DNA of 64,000 bases from JAIBJN01 sp963830885 (GTDB taxonomy: Bacteria > Actinomycetota > Thermoleophilia > Gaiellales > Gaiellaceae): contig CAWHOA010000012.1 in the NCBI GenBank assembly GCA_963830885.1, forward strand, positions 186,001 to 250,000. Reading direction: 5' to 3'. Both the position numbers and the translations under genes were made by a program. The notes beneath the pieces are model-generated. The model saw nothing but the letters and a program-made list of their open reading frames with translations, searched no databases and had not been told where the DNA came from. Shown in pieces: positions 41,580 to 49,938 of this stretch. Position 1 is the first letter of the stretch; every line of letters begins with the position of its first letter.

Positions 41580-42698
41580 TCAGTGGAGGCCGTCGACGAA
41601 CCGCCCGTCGCGGTACACGAGCTCGCCATCGGCGTAGACCTCGCTCCCGCTCCGCAGGTCGCAGACGAGGTCCCAGTGGAGGGCCGACTCGACCTGCCCG
41701 CCGGACTCCGGGTACGACGCGCCGAGCGCGAGGTGCACGGTGCCGCCGATCTTCTCGTCGAAGAGCGTGTGGCCCGTGAACTCGGTCACCGCCTCGTTGA
41801 GGCCGAAGGAGAACTCGCCGGCCCGCCTCGCGCCCTCGTCCAGAGCCAGCATCTGCTGCAGGAAGTTGTTCCCTTCGTCGGCCTGCGCCCGCACGACCTC
41901 GCCGCCGCGGAACTCGAGCTCCACCCCGCTGACCCGCCGCCCGGCATAGCTCGCCGGGTAGCTGAAGCGGACGACCCCGTCGACCTGCGTCTCGACCGGG
42001 CCCGTGAAGACCTCGCCGTCGGGGAAGTTCTCCCGGCCGTCGCAGGGGATCCACGTGCGGCCGCCGACGCCCAGCGTCAGGTCCGTCCCGTCGCCGACCA
42101 CCCGGATCTCGCGCCGCTCGCCGAGCCACTCGGCGAGCCGCTCGTACCCCTCGCCGAGAGACTCCCACGCCGCCACCGGGTCGTCGCGGTCGAGCAGGCC
42201 CGCCCGGTAGACGAAGTCCTCGTACTCCGTGAGCGACATGTCGGCATCCTGCGCGGCCGCGTCGGTCGGATAGAGGGTGACGACCGCGCGGAGGTCGCCC
42301 GCGCTTGCGCGCGCGAAGTGCACACGCCGCAACGGCTCGCGGGCGCGCTCGGCACGGGCCTGGCGCTCGGGCTCGACGCCGGTGTTGGCCCGCGTGTTCA
42401 CGTCGGCCTCGATGGCGATCCGCACGTCGGCGCGCTCCACCTCGGCGCGCCGAAGCGGGCTGATCCAGCCGAGTTGCGCGTCGGTTCCCTCCCGGAGTAG
42501 CAGCTCGGGGGTGCCCTCGACGTCGAGGCGCAGGTGCGGGTGGCCACCGGCCGCGAGCACCCGCCCCCAGAGCTCGTGGACGAGCGGCGCAGCCGCCGGG
42601 CCGGTGTCGATGCAGACCAGGTCGCCGGGGCCCACCCTCGTCGAGTAGTCGACGAGGACGCTCGCCAGCCGCTCGAGGCGGCCGGTGCCGTTAGCCAT
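41580..42698 (-). CDS. M29 family aminopeptidase (thermophilic aminopeptidase type)
   Basis: Two-metal aminopeptidase of 372 residues. The N-terminal half has LVDYSTRVGPGDLVCIDTG. The C-terminal catalytic half has the metal ligands in VELEFRGGEVVRAQADEGN, TVHLALGASYPESGG and ALHWDLVCDLR. It is the second of two tandem paralogues; its ATG lies 8 bases inside the end of the upstream copy. With the epimerase and DUF1611 genes upstream it may process peptides containing D-residues. It has no signal peptide, so it is cytoplasmic. Confidence 0.9.
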   Translation of the reverse strand: MANGTGRLERLASVLVDYSTRVGPGDLVCIDTGPAAAPLVHELWGRVLAAGGHPHLRLDVEGTPELLLREGTDAQLGWISPLRRAEVERADVRIAIEADVNTRANTGVEPERQARAERAREPLRRVHFARASAGDLRAVVTLYPTDAAAQDADMSLTEYEDFVYRAGLLDRDDPVAAWESLGEGYERLAEWLGERREIRVVGDGTDLTLGVGGRTWIPCDGRENFPDGEVFTGPVETQVDGVVRFSYPASYAGRRVSGVELEFRGGEVVRAQADEGNNFLQQMLALDEGARRAGEFSFGLNEAVTEFTGHTLFDEKIGGTVHLALGASYPESGGQVESALHWDLVCDLRSGSEVYADGELVYRDGRFVDGLH

Positions 42699-43833
42699 GC
42701 ACCCCGCTCTCGACCACCTCGCGCATGGGCTCCGCAAGGAAGCGGCCCGCCTTCCAGATGAGCTCGCCGTCCGCGTAGACCTCACCGTCGTCGCGGAGGT
42801 CGCAGATCATGTCCCAGTGCAGCCCCGAGGTGTTCCGGCCGCCTGCCTGCGGGAAACCGGAGCCGAGCGCAAGGTGCATCGTCCCGCCGATCTTCTCGTC
42901 GAACAGGATGTTGCGCGTGAACCGGTCGATCTCGTAGTTCAGGCCGAACGCGACCTCGCCGAGGACGCGCGCCCCGGCGTCCATCTCGAGCAGCGACTGC
43001 AGGTAGTCGTTCCCGCGCGCCGCCTCGGCTTGGACGACGCGGCCCGCCTCGAAGCGGAGCCGGACGTCCTCGACCTCTCGCCCGTGGTAGACGGCCGGGA
43101 ACGTGTACCGGATCTCGCCCTCGGTCTCGGTCTCGAGCGGGCTCGTGAAGACCTCGCCGTCCGGCATGTTGTAGCGCCCGTCGGCCGCGAGCCAGGTCCT
43201 CCCCTCGACCCCGACCCGGAGGTCGGTGTCGGGGCCGACGATCCTGAGCTCCCGCGCAGCGCCGAGCCCGTCGGCACGCGCCTGCAGCTCGGTCGAGACG
43301 GCGCGCCAGTGCGCGGCAGGGTCCTCCTCGTGCACGTGGCACGCGGCGTAGACGAAGGCCTCGTACTCGGCCAGCGACATCTCCGCCTCCTGCGCGTGCG
43401 CGTTCGTGGGGTAGAGCGTGCCGCACCAGCTCATCTCGCCGTTCGAGATCCGCTCCCAGCGCCGGTTCGAGAGCTTGCGCTGCGCCGCGATATACGCGGC
43501 GTGACGTGTCGGGTCGACCCTGGAGAGCGCCCGCGTGTTCGTCTCGGACCAGATGGTCACGAGGGCGTCCAGCTGCTCGAGCTCCTCCCACTGGATCGGC
43601 GAGAGGTACGTGAGCTGCTCATCCGTGCCCTGATGCAGGAGCGTCTCGCCGAGGCCTGAGAGGCCGACATTCGTGTACGGAAGCGCGCCGGCCCGAAGCG
43701 CGGCCCCGTAGAGCGCGAGCACGAGCGGCGAGCCGGCGTCGAGGCTGTCGATGCGCACAACCTGGCCCTCACGGAGGGCGAGCGAGTAGTCGGCGAGGAG
43801 GCTCGCCAGGCGCTCGATTCGGGGATCGGTCAT
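42691..43833 (-). CDS. M29 family aminopeptidase, paralogue
   Basis: 380 residues, same layout as its downstream neighbour: LLADYSLALREGQVVRIDS at the start, EVFTSPLETETEGEIRYTFPAVYHGREVEDVRLRFEAG in the middle, and metal motifs TMHLALGSGFPQAGG and GLHWDMICDLRDDG near the end. The two copies are clearly homologous but diverged, so they probably differ in specificity. Its ATG overlaps the stop of the DUF1611 gene (ATGA). All four genes from 45867 down to 41580 form one tight unit. Confidence 0.9.
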   Translation of the reverse strand: MTDPRIERLASLLADYSLALREGQVVRIDSLDAGSPLVLALYGAALRAGALPYTNVGLSGLGETLLHQGTDEQLTYLSPIQWEELEQLDALVTIWSETNTRALSRVDPTRHAAYIAAQRKLSNRRWERISNGEMSWCGTLYPTNAHAQEAEMSLAEYEAFVYAACHVHEEDPAAHWRAVSTELQARADGLGAARELRIVGPDTDLRVGVEGRTWLAADGRYNMPDGEVFTSPLETETEGEIRYTFPAVYHGREVEDVRLRFEAGRVVQAEAARGNDYLQSLLEMDAGARVLGEVAFGLNYEIDRFTRNILFDEKIGGTMHLALGSGFPQAGGRNTSGLHWDMICDLRDDGEVYADGELIWKAGRFLAEPMREVVESGVHG

Positions 43834-44867
43834 CGGCGCGTTATACCCGAAGGCAGCGCGTCCAACACGGCTTCGAGCAGCAGGTCAGGTCCGAAACGGA
43901 CAGGGTCGTCGGCAGGGAGGCCGGTCTCGGCGGCCGCGGCGGCGATCGCCGCCCGAGCATCGTCCTCGGCGAGCCCCGCGGTGTTCAGCGCGACCGCCGC
44001 CACCCGAGCCGGACGCACGGGGAGCGCCAGGCGCTCGTAGAGGTCGACCAGCTCGGCCAGCGGGGGGATCGGATGGCCGGGCACGCCCTCCAGCTCGGTG
44101 TCGCCCGCGCGATGGACGAGGACGAGGACATGCGGCGCGCTTCCGTGGTAGAGCCCGAGCGTCACGCCCGAGAACTGTGGGTGCGTGATCGATCCCTGGC
44201 CCTCGACGAAGAGGAGATCGCCCCGTTCGGCGCCCTCGACCACGAGCCTCTCCCCCGCGCCGGCCAGGAAGTCGGAGACGACCGCGTCGACGGCGATGCC
44301 CCAGCCGGCGATCATGATCCCCGTCTGGCCCGTGGGGACGAACACGGAGCGGAGGCCGCGCGCGCGGGCGGCGCGGTCGAGCTCCACGGCGACCGTCTTC
44401 TTCCCGACGGCGCAGTCGGAGCCGACCGTGAGCACGACCTCGGCCGCGAGAGCCAGGTTGGCGCCCGACGCAACGCTCAGGTCGGACGGCGGCCGCCGGT
44501 AGTCGCGGAGTTCGACGCCGTGCTCCGCGGCGAGCGCCGCGAGCTCCGGATCGTCGGCGAGGAACTCGTGCATCCCAGCCTCGACGTCCAGCCCGGCCTC
44601 GATGGCGTCGCGGAGGATTCCGCGCCAGACCGGCGGGAGCCGCCCGCCGGCGACGGCCACGCCGACGAGCGCGACCGTCGGCTCGTGGACGAGGGCCTCG
44701 GCCACCGTCCCGACGATCGGGATGCCGCCCTCCACGGTCTCCCCGGCGCGGGTCGAGTCGAGCACGGCGACGACGGGGTCGGGCGCGTAGCGGATGACGC
44801 CGAACGTCGTCTTGCCGTAGTGGACGTCGTCCGAGTATCCCTCAGCCAGCGCGAGATACCGCTTCAT
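43830..44867 (-). CDS. DUF1611 / DgcN-like protein with P-loop
   Basis: 345 residues. KRYLALAEGYSDDVHYGKTTFGVIRYAPDPVVAVLDSTRAG begins the DUF1611 N-terminal domain. The C-terminal half has a nucleotide-binding loop VGSDCAVGKKTVAVELDRAARARG (about 195-218) and LLFVEGQGSITHP. DUF1611 members called DgcN are described as acylating D-glutamate, with an enolase-superfamily racemase (DgcA) as partner; such a racemase gene lies immediately upstream. The same frame runs on into that gene, but this looks like a frameshift, not a fusion. The ATG at 44867 is the family N-terminus. Confidence 0.86.
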   Translation of the reverse strand: MKRYLALAEGYSDDVHYGKTTFGVIRYAPDPVVAVLDSTRAGETVEGGIPIVGTVAEALVHEPTVALVGVAVAGGRLPPVWRGILRDAIEAGLDVEAGMHEFLADDPELAALAAEHGVELRDYRRPPSDLSVASGANLALAAEVVLTVGSDCAVGKKTVAVELDRAARARGLRSVFVPTGQTGIMIAGWGIAVDAVVSDFLAGAGERLVVEGAERGDLLFVEGQGSITHPQFSGVTLGLYHGSAPHVLVLVHRAGDTELEGVPGHPIPPLAELVDLYERLALPVRPARVAAVALNTAGLAEDDARAAIAAAAAETGLPADDPVRFGPDLLLEAVLDALPSGITRR

Positions 44868-45867
44868 GGACTCCCAGCCCGGGTTGGTCGGGGGGCATCT
44901 GGACGCCTCCGCGAAGTCGACTCCCGGCCACGGATCCTCCGCGAGCAGGAGATTGCCGTCGAGATCGAGGTGGTCGCAGAGGCTGCCGATCTGGGCGGCG
45001 GCCGAGATGCCGAGGCCCGACTCGATCATGCAGCCGAGCATGACGCCGAGCCCCAGCGCGCGCGCCGCGTGCGCCATGCGCACCGCCTCGCGGATGCCGC
45101 CGCTCTTGGCGAGCTTGATGTTGATGCCGTGGGCGCGCTCGGCACAGGCTGCGACGGTCGCCAGCGTGTGCACGTCCTCGTCGACGTAGATCGGGAGCGG
45201 CGACTCCCGCTTGAGCTGCGCGCCGCCGGGGTCGCCCGCCGGGAGCGGCTGCTCCACGTACTGGACGCCGAGCGCCGCCAGCTCCCGAACGGCCGCGAGC
45301 GCCTCGTCGAGCTCCCAGTACTCGTTGACGTCCACCTGCAGCGGCAGGTCGGTGACGCCGCGCACGGCCCTGACGCGCTCGACGTCGAGCCCGTCGCGCC
45401 CGCCGAGCTTCAGCTTGAGCCGGCGGAAGCGGCCGTCGTCGGCCGCTCCGCCCGCTGCGCCATGTCGTCGGGGTCCCCGAGCCAGATCGTCCACGAGGTC
45501 GGCGGTCCGCCCCGCTCCAGGCCGAGAAGCCCGTGGTCGGCAGGCCGGCGAGCTTCCCGCAGAGGTCGTGGAGCGCTCCGTCGACCCCCGCCTTGGCGGC
45601 GGGGTTCCCGGGCAGGTCCGCCAGGCGCAGGCCGATCGCCTCGAGCGCGAACGGGTCGTCGCCCAGCAGGCCGGCCGCCTCGTCCAGGAACGCCTCGGCG
45701 CCCTCGATGCTCTCCCCGTAGTGGGCCTGCGGCTGGGCCTCGCCGAACCCGCTCACGCCGCCGTGGGCCACCTCCACCCAGAGAACGTCCTCCGTCACGC
45801 TCGTCTCGCGCGAGATCCGGAAAGGCTCCGCCAAGTGGAGCGTGGCCGAGCGATGGGAGAGCTCCAT
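44842..45867 (-). CDS. Dipeptide epimerase / DgcA-like enolase-superfamily racemase (three frameshifts)
   Basis: Enolase-superfamily racemase of the L-Ala-D/L-Glu epimerase group. In order across three frames: HLAEPFRISRETSV, GKLAGLPTTG, then GGPPTSWTIWLGDPDDMAQRAE, then LKLKLGG (catalytic Lys pair), VDVNEYWE, VEQPLPAGD, YVDEDVHT, NIKLAKSGGIREA (second catalytic Lys) and ESGLGISAAAQIG, ending in MPPDQPGLGV. Breaks lie near 45528, 45447 and 44910. With the last repaired the gene stops at 44842, overlapping the DUF1611 start by 26 bases. The intact motifs favour sequencing error over decay. Confidence 0.85.
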   Translation of the reverse strand: MELSHRSATLHLAEPFRISRETSVTEDVLWVEVAHGGVSGFGEAQPQAHYGESIEGAEAFLDEAAGLLGDDPFALEAIGLRLADLPGNPAAKAGVDGALHDLCGKLAGLPTTGFSAWSGADRRPRGRSGSGTPTTWRSGRSGRRRPLPPAQAEARRARRARRRARQGRARRHRPAAAGGRQRVLGARRGARGRSGAGGARRPVRGAAAPGGRPRRRAAQAGVAAPDLRRRGRAHAGDRRSLCRARPRHQHQARQERRHPRGGAHGARGARAGARRHARLHDRVGPRHLGRRPDRQPLRPPRSRRQSPARGGSVAGSRLRGGVQMPPDQPGLGVHEAVSRAG

Positions 45868-45895
45868 CCCGCGGTCTCCCACACTACCTCCTCTC

Positions 45896-45968
45896 GCGCC
45901 TGTAGCTCAGGGGATAGAGCGCGCGCCTCCGGAGCGCGAGGTCGTAGGTTCGATTCCTACCAGGCGCA
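45896..45968 (+). tRNA. tRNA-Arg (anticodon CCG)
   Basis: Acceptor GCGCCTG pairs with CAGGCGC, discriminator A at 45968. D-arm GCTC/GAGC, anticodon stem CGCGC/GCGCG with loop CTCCGGA (anticodon CCG, reading CGG), T-arm GTAGG/CCTAC with TTCGATT. The CCA end is not encoded. It lies 28 bases from the start of the divergent epimerase gene. Confidence 0.97.
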
Positions 45969-46096
45969 TCGCAGGCGGCCGGAGCGACACGGAGCCAGTC
46001 GGGCCGTGCCCCGCTCGGCGGCGACGGCTGAGGCGAAAGGGATTGCGAGTAGAATCGCGTACCTGGAGATGCAACTCGACGACCCGCTGAGTATCG

Positions 46097-47086
46097 ATGG
46101 CACGGCCCACGCTCCCACGCCTCAGGCGAGGACGAGCCCGCGGTGGAGCGGGCGATGTCGTCGAGCGGACCGAGCCGCGCATCGCCGAGCTTTCCACTGA
46201 CGGCCTGACCTGGGTGCACGGCGAGCGGCCGGGCGCCCTCGAGGTCTCCTACCTGGCCGAGCGCTTCGGCTTCCACGAGCTCGACATCGAGGACGTCCTC
46301 TCCAAGCGCCAGCGTCCGAAGATCGACGAGTACCCCGAGTACCTCTTCGTCGTCCTCCATTTCCCGTTCTACGACAAGTCCGTCCGGCGGCTGAACGCCG
46401 CGGAGCTCGACGTCTTCCTCGGCCCCGATTTCCTGATCACGCTGCCGAACGTCGAGCTTCGCCCCGTCTCCCACCTGTTCCGCCGCTGCGAGGACGATCT
46501 CGAGCTGCGGCGCGAGCTCTTCCGCGGCTCCGGCTATCTGCTCTACCACGTCCTCGACGACCTGTTCGACTACTGCTTCCCGATCCTGGACAAGATCGGA
46601 GCGAAGCTGGACGCGATCGAGCCGGCCATCTTCGAGGAGCGCTCCGAGGACGTCGTGCGCGACATCTCCAACGCGAAGCAGGAGATCATCGCCTACCGCA
46701 AGATCATCAAGCCGGAGCGCGCCACCCTTCGCATGCTGGAGCGCTCCACGGAGCGCTTCCTCCCCGAGGACCTCGACCTCTACTTCGACGACATCGTCGA
46801 CGCAGCCGAGCGTGTCTGGGACCTCTTGGACAACTACAAGGAGGTCATCGAAGGCCTCGAATCGACGAACGAGGCGTTCATCTCCCACAGTCAGCAGTAC
46901 CGACTCCAGCTCCTCACGGTCGTCACCGTGATCCTGCTCCCGCTCACGCTGCTCGCGAGCGTCTTCGGGATGAACGTGCGCGTGCCCGGCGAGGGCGACA
47001 TCACGGCTTTCTGGATCATCGTCGGGATCATGGTCGCGCTCGGCGTCGGGCTCGTCACGTTCTTGCGCTGGCGCCGCTGGTTGTGA
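46097..47086 (+). CDS. corA: CorA family magnesium/cobalt channel
   Basis: Pentameric divalent-cation channel of 329 residues. A large cytoplasmic funnel domain (about 1-260, FHELDIEDVLSKRQRPKIDEYPEYLFVVLHFP), then two C-terminal helices (about 272-292 and 302-322). The selectivity motif is present as FGMNV at about residue 291. A possible -10 box TAGAAT lies at 46050-46055. Its stop overlaps the GTG of a second CorA (GTGA), so both are co-translated and might form mixed pentamers. Confidence 0.92.
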   Translation: MARPTLPRLRRGRARGGAGDVVERTEPRIAELSTDGLTWVHGERPGALEVSYLAERFGFHELDIEDVLSKRQRPKIDEYPEYLFVVLHFPFYDKSVRRLNAAELDVFLGPDFLITLPNVELRPVSHLFRRCEDDLELRRELFRGSGYLLYHVLDDLFDYCFPILDKIGAKLDAIEPAIFEERSEDVVRDISNAKQEIIAYRKIIKPERATLRMLERSTERFLPEDLDLYFDDIVDAAERVWDLLDNYKEVIEGLESTNEAFISHSQQYRLQLLTVVTVILLPLTLLASVFGMNVRVPGEGDITAFWIIVGIMVALGVGLVTFLRWRRWL

Positions 47087-48034
47087 GCGCGCGGCTGGTC
47101 GCTCCGAACACGCACGGCGCAGTGGCCGACGCGGTCGCGGGGCTGCTGCGCTCCGGAGAGTGCTTCTGGCTGGACGTCCCGAGCCCAGTAGAGGAGGACT
47201 ACGCGCTCCTGCGAAAGACCTTCGACTTCCACGAGCTGGCACTCGAGGACTCGGAGCAGTTCGACAAGCGGCCGAAGCTCGAGGACTTCGACGGCTTCGC
47301 CTTCCTCGTCGTCTACGGCTGGTCACCGGACGACGACGAGCTTGTGGAGGTGCACTGTTTCTTCGCCGAGCGCTACCTCGTGACGGTGCACCGCGACGCG
47401 TCGCCGACGATCGACGCGCTCGTCTCCAAGCTCGAGCGCAACGCCGATCCGGTCCCCGCCGGAGCGCTGCTCCTGCACGAGGTGATCGACAGGCTCGTCG
47501 ACGGGTTCTTCCCCATCGTGCAGCAGCTCAACGAGGAGCTCGACGCGGTCGAGGAGCGCATCTTCGCCTCGCCCCAGCGCGAGCAACTCGAGGAGGTCTT
47601 CCGCCTGAGGCACCGCCTCGTCCGACTCCGCCGTGTCGTCGTGCCGCAGCGGGACGTCGTCGGGCGCCTGAGTACGGGCGGGCTCGACCTTTCCGGGATG
47701 ACGCACGAGGCCGAGCGCTACTTCCGCGACGTCTACGACCACCTCATCAGGCTCACCGAGGAGATCGATGGAGGCCGCGAGATGACGAGCTCGGCCATCG
47801 ACGCGTACCTCTCGACCTCCTCCAACAAGCTGAACGCGACCACGAAGCAGCTGACGGTGATTGCCACGATCTTCCTGCCGCTGTCGTTCATCACCGGCTT
47901 CTTCGGGCAGAACTTCGGCTGGATGGTCGGCGAGGTATCGAGCTGGCAGGCGTTCGTCCTCCTGGGGATCGGCCTCGAGCTCGCTCATGGTCGTCGCGCT
48001 CCTCGCCGTCTTCCGCACGCGGGGCTGGTTCTGA
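47083..48034 (+). CDS. CorA-like channel with GQN in place of GMN (frameshift near 47983)
   Basis: About 316 residues once repaired. The funnel domain (LWLDVPSP-like, FDFHELALEDSEQFDKRPKLEDFDGFAFLVVYG) and two C-terminal helices match CorA. The selectivity motif after helix 1 reads FFGQNFGW, so Met of GMN is replaced by Gln, which may change the preferred ion. One extra G near 47983 shifts the frame; removing it gives LLMVVALLAVFRTRGWF and a stop at 48032-48034. Without the repair it appears falsely fused to the next gene. Confidence 0.85.
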
Positions 48035-48507
48035 AGCAGCTCTGGGCACCGTGGCGCCTGGAGTACATCCAGAGCGCCGACGAGCAGGACGGCTGCGTCT
48101 TCTGCGTTGCGCCGGGGCTCGACGACGAGACCGGCCTCGTCGTCCGACGCGGCGAGCACGCCTTCGTGCTGCTCAACCGCTATCCGTACGCCTCCGGCCA
48201 CCTGATGGTGGCGCCGTACCGCCACGAGGGCGAGCTCGGCGGCCTCGCACCCGAGGAGGCGCTGGAGATCCACCGGCTGGCCGCGACAGGCGTCGCGGTG
48301 CTGGGCGAGGTCATGACGCCGCAGGGGTTCAACCTCGGCTGGAACCTGGGCAGGGTCGCCGGTGCCGGGATCGTCGACCATGTCCACCAGCACGTCGTCC
48401 CGCGCTGGGCCGGCGACACGAACTTCATGCCCGTCCTCGCCGACGTGAAGGTCATGCCGGAGGCGCTCGAGGCGACTCGGCGTAAACTCGCCGAGGCATG
48501 GCCCTAG
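48031..48507 (+). CDS. HIT family hydrolase (Ap4A-type)
   Basis: 158 residues: KQLWAPWRLEYIQSADEQDGCVFC at the start, FVLLNRYPYASGHLMVAPYRHEGEL, and the catalytic triad motif DHVHQHVVPRW near residue 115. The N-terminus matches actinobacterial HIT proteins that cleave diadenosine tetraphosphate. No ATG or GTG is available; the first codon compatible with the family is CTG at 48031, which overlaps the CorA stop (CTGA). CTG start or a sequence error are both possible. It overlaps the next gene by 10 bases. Confidence 0.85.
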   Translation: MKQLWAPWRLEYIQSADEQDGCVFCVAPGLDDETGLVVRRGEHAFVLLNRYPYASGHLMVAPYRHEGELGGLAPEEALEIHRLAATGVAVLGEVMTPQGFNLGWNLGRVAGAGIVDHVHQHVVPRWAGDTNFMPVLADVKVMPEALEATRRKLAEAWP

Positions 48508-49847
48508 AGCCCAAGGTCTTCAAGGCATACGACGTCCGGGGGATCTACCCGGGGGAGCTCGACGAAGAGGGCGCCTACGCGATCGGGCGCGCCTACGCCG
48601 AGCAGTTCGAGCCGGCGACGATCGCGGTCGGGCGCGACATGCGGCTGTCGTCGCCGACGATGCAGGAGGCGTTCGTGCGCGGCGCCGCAGAGGCCGGCGT
48701 GGACGTCCTCGACATCGGGATGATCGGGACGGAGATGCTCTACTACGCCGTCGGCGAGCTCGGGCTCGACGGCGGCGCCACGATCACCGCCTCCCACAAC
48801 CCGAAGGAGTACACCGGCGCGAAGATCGTCCGCCGCGGGGCGCTCCCGGTCGGCGGCGACTCCGGCCTGCTGGAGATCCGCGACCGCGCCCTGTCCTTGG
48901 CGGACGTGCCGGAGGGTCAGACCCCTGGACGTGTCGAGACGCGCGACGTCTACCCCGGCTTCGTCGACAAGGTCCTGTCCTTCATCGACCCGGGCGCGGT
49001 GAAGCCGCTCCGGGTCGTCATCGACGCGGCCAACGGCATGGCCGGCGCGATGCTCCCGCCCATCCTCGAGCGGCTGCCGGTCGACGCCGTGCGCTGCTTC
49101 TTCGAGCCCGACGGCAGCTTCCCGGACCACCAGCCGAACCCGCTCCTGCCCGAGAACCGAGAGTTCATCGTCCGCAAGGTGGTCGAGGAGGGCGCCGACC
49201 TGGGGATCGCCTTCGACGGGGACGCCGATCGCTGCTTCTTCGTGGACGACACGGGCGAGTTCGTCCCCGGCGACTTCGTCACCGCGCTCCTCGCCGAGTC
49301 CATGCTGGAGAAGGAGCCCGGGGGGACGATCATCTACGACGTCCGCGCGAGCTGGGCCGTCCGCGACGTCGTCGAGCGGCTCGGCGGCACCGCGCTCCCG
49401 AACCGCGTCGGCCACGCCTTCATCAAGCTCCGCATGCGCGAGGTCGACGCCGTCTTCGCCGGCGAGGTCAGCGGCCACTACTACTTCCGCGACTTCTACC
49501 AGGCCGACTCGGGGACGATTCCCGCGCTGCTCATGCTCGAGCTGGTCTCGAAGCGCGGGCGGAAACTGTCGGAGCTCCTCCGCCCCTTCCGGGAGCGGTA
49601 CTTCCTCACCGGCGAGCTGAACACGCCTGTGGCCGACGTCGCGCTCACCCTCCAGCGGCTCAAGGAGCACTTCGCCGACCAGGGCGAGGTCTCCCACCTC
49701 GACGGCATCTCCATCACCGCCGAGGACTGGCACATGAACGTCCGCCCCTCCAACACCGAGCCGCTCCTGCGGCTCAACATCGAGGCTCTCGAGCCGGAGC
49801 TCATGGAGCGCAAGCGGGACGAGGCCCTCGCCGTCATCTCCGGCTAG
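48498..49847 (+). CDS. Phosphomannomutase/phosphoglucomutase
   Basis: Interconverts hexose 1- and 6-phosphates for cell-envelope sugars. 449 residues: FKAYDVRGIYPGELDEEGAYAIGRAY at the start, the active-site serine in ATITASHNPKEYTGAK (about 95-110), magnesium site FDGDADRCFF (about 242-251), sugar-binding GEVSGHYYFRDFYQADSG (about 322-339), and phosphate-binding VRPSNTEPLLRLN near the end. Complete. It follows the HIT gene with a 10-base overlap and ends before a clear terminator. Confidence 0.93.
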   Translation: MALEPKVFKAYDVRGIYPGELDEEGAYAIGRAYAEQFEPATIAVGRDMRLSSPTMQEAFVRGAAEAGVDVLDIGMIGTEMLYYAVGELGLDGGATITASHNPKEYTGAKIVRRGALPVGGDSGLLEIRDRALSLADVPEGQTPGRVETRDVYPGFVDKVLSFIDPGAVKPLRVVIDAANGMAGAMLPPILERLPVDAVRCFFEPDGSFPDHQPNPLLPENREFIVRKVVEEGADLGIAFDGDADRCFFVDDTGEFVPGDFVTALLAESMLEKEPGGTIIYDVRASWAVRDVVERLGGTALPNRVGHAFIKLRMREVDAVFAGEVSGHYYFRDFYQADSGTIPALLMLELVSKRGRKLSELLRPFRERYFLTGELNTPVADVALTLQRLKEHFADQGEVSHLDGISITAEDWHMNVRPSNTEPLLRLNIEALEPELMERKRDEALAVISG

Positions 49848-49890
49848 GCCCCGTCCCGCGCGTGTCTGCTTCAAGCCCGCTGGACAGGGT

Positions 49891-49916
49891 AAGGGCGGGG
49901 CCGAAGCCCCGCCCTT
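49891..49916. terminator. Strong hairpin after the phosphohexomutase gene
   Basis: AAGGGCGGGGC pairs with GCCCCGCCCTT around a 4-base loop CGAA. It sits between the converging phosphohexomutase and M14 peptidase genes and can serve both strands. Confidence 0.75.
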
Positions 49917-49938
49917 CACTCATTCCACTGTCGGTGAG

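Noticed and set aside
43830..45494. A fusion of the epimerase and DUF1611 protein
   Set aside because: The other frame gives the normal epimerase end (PPDQPGLGV) and a stop at 44842, overlapping a normal DUF1611 ATG. The join is created by an indel near 44910.
45969..46096. A riboswitch upstream of corA
   Set aside because: The gap of about 128 bases has a possible -10 box but no match to magnesium or other riboswitch patterns I know.
47083..48507. A CorA-HIT fusion protein
   Set aside because: Removing one extra G near 47983 restores the usual CorA end and stop at 48034, and the HIT family N-terminus starts right there.
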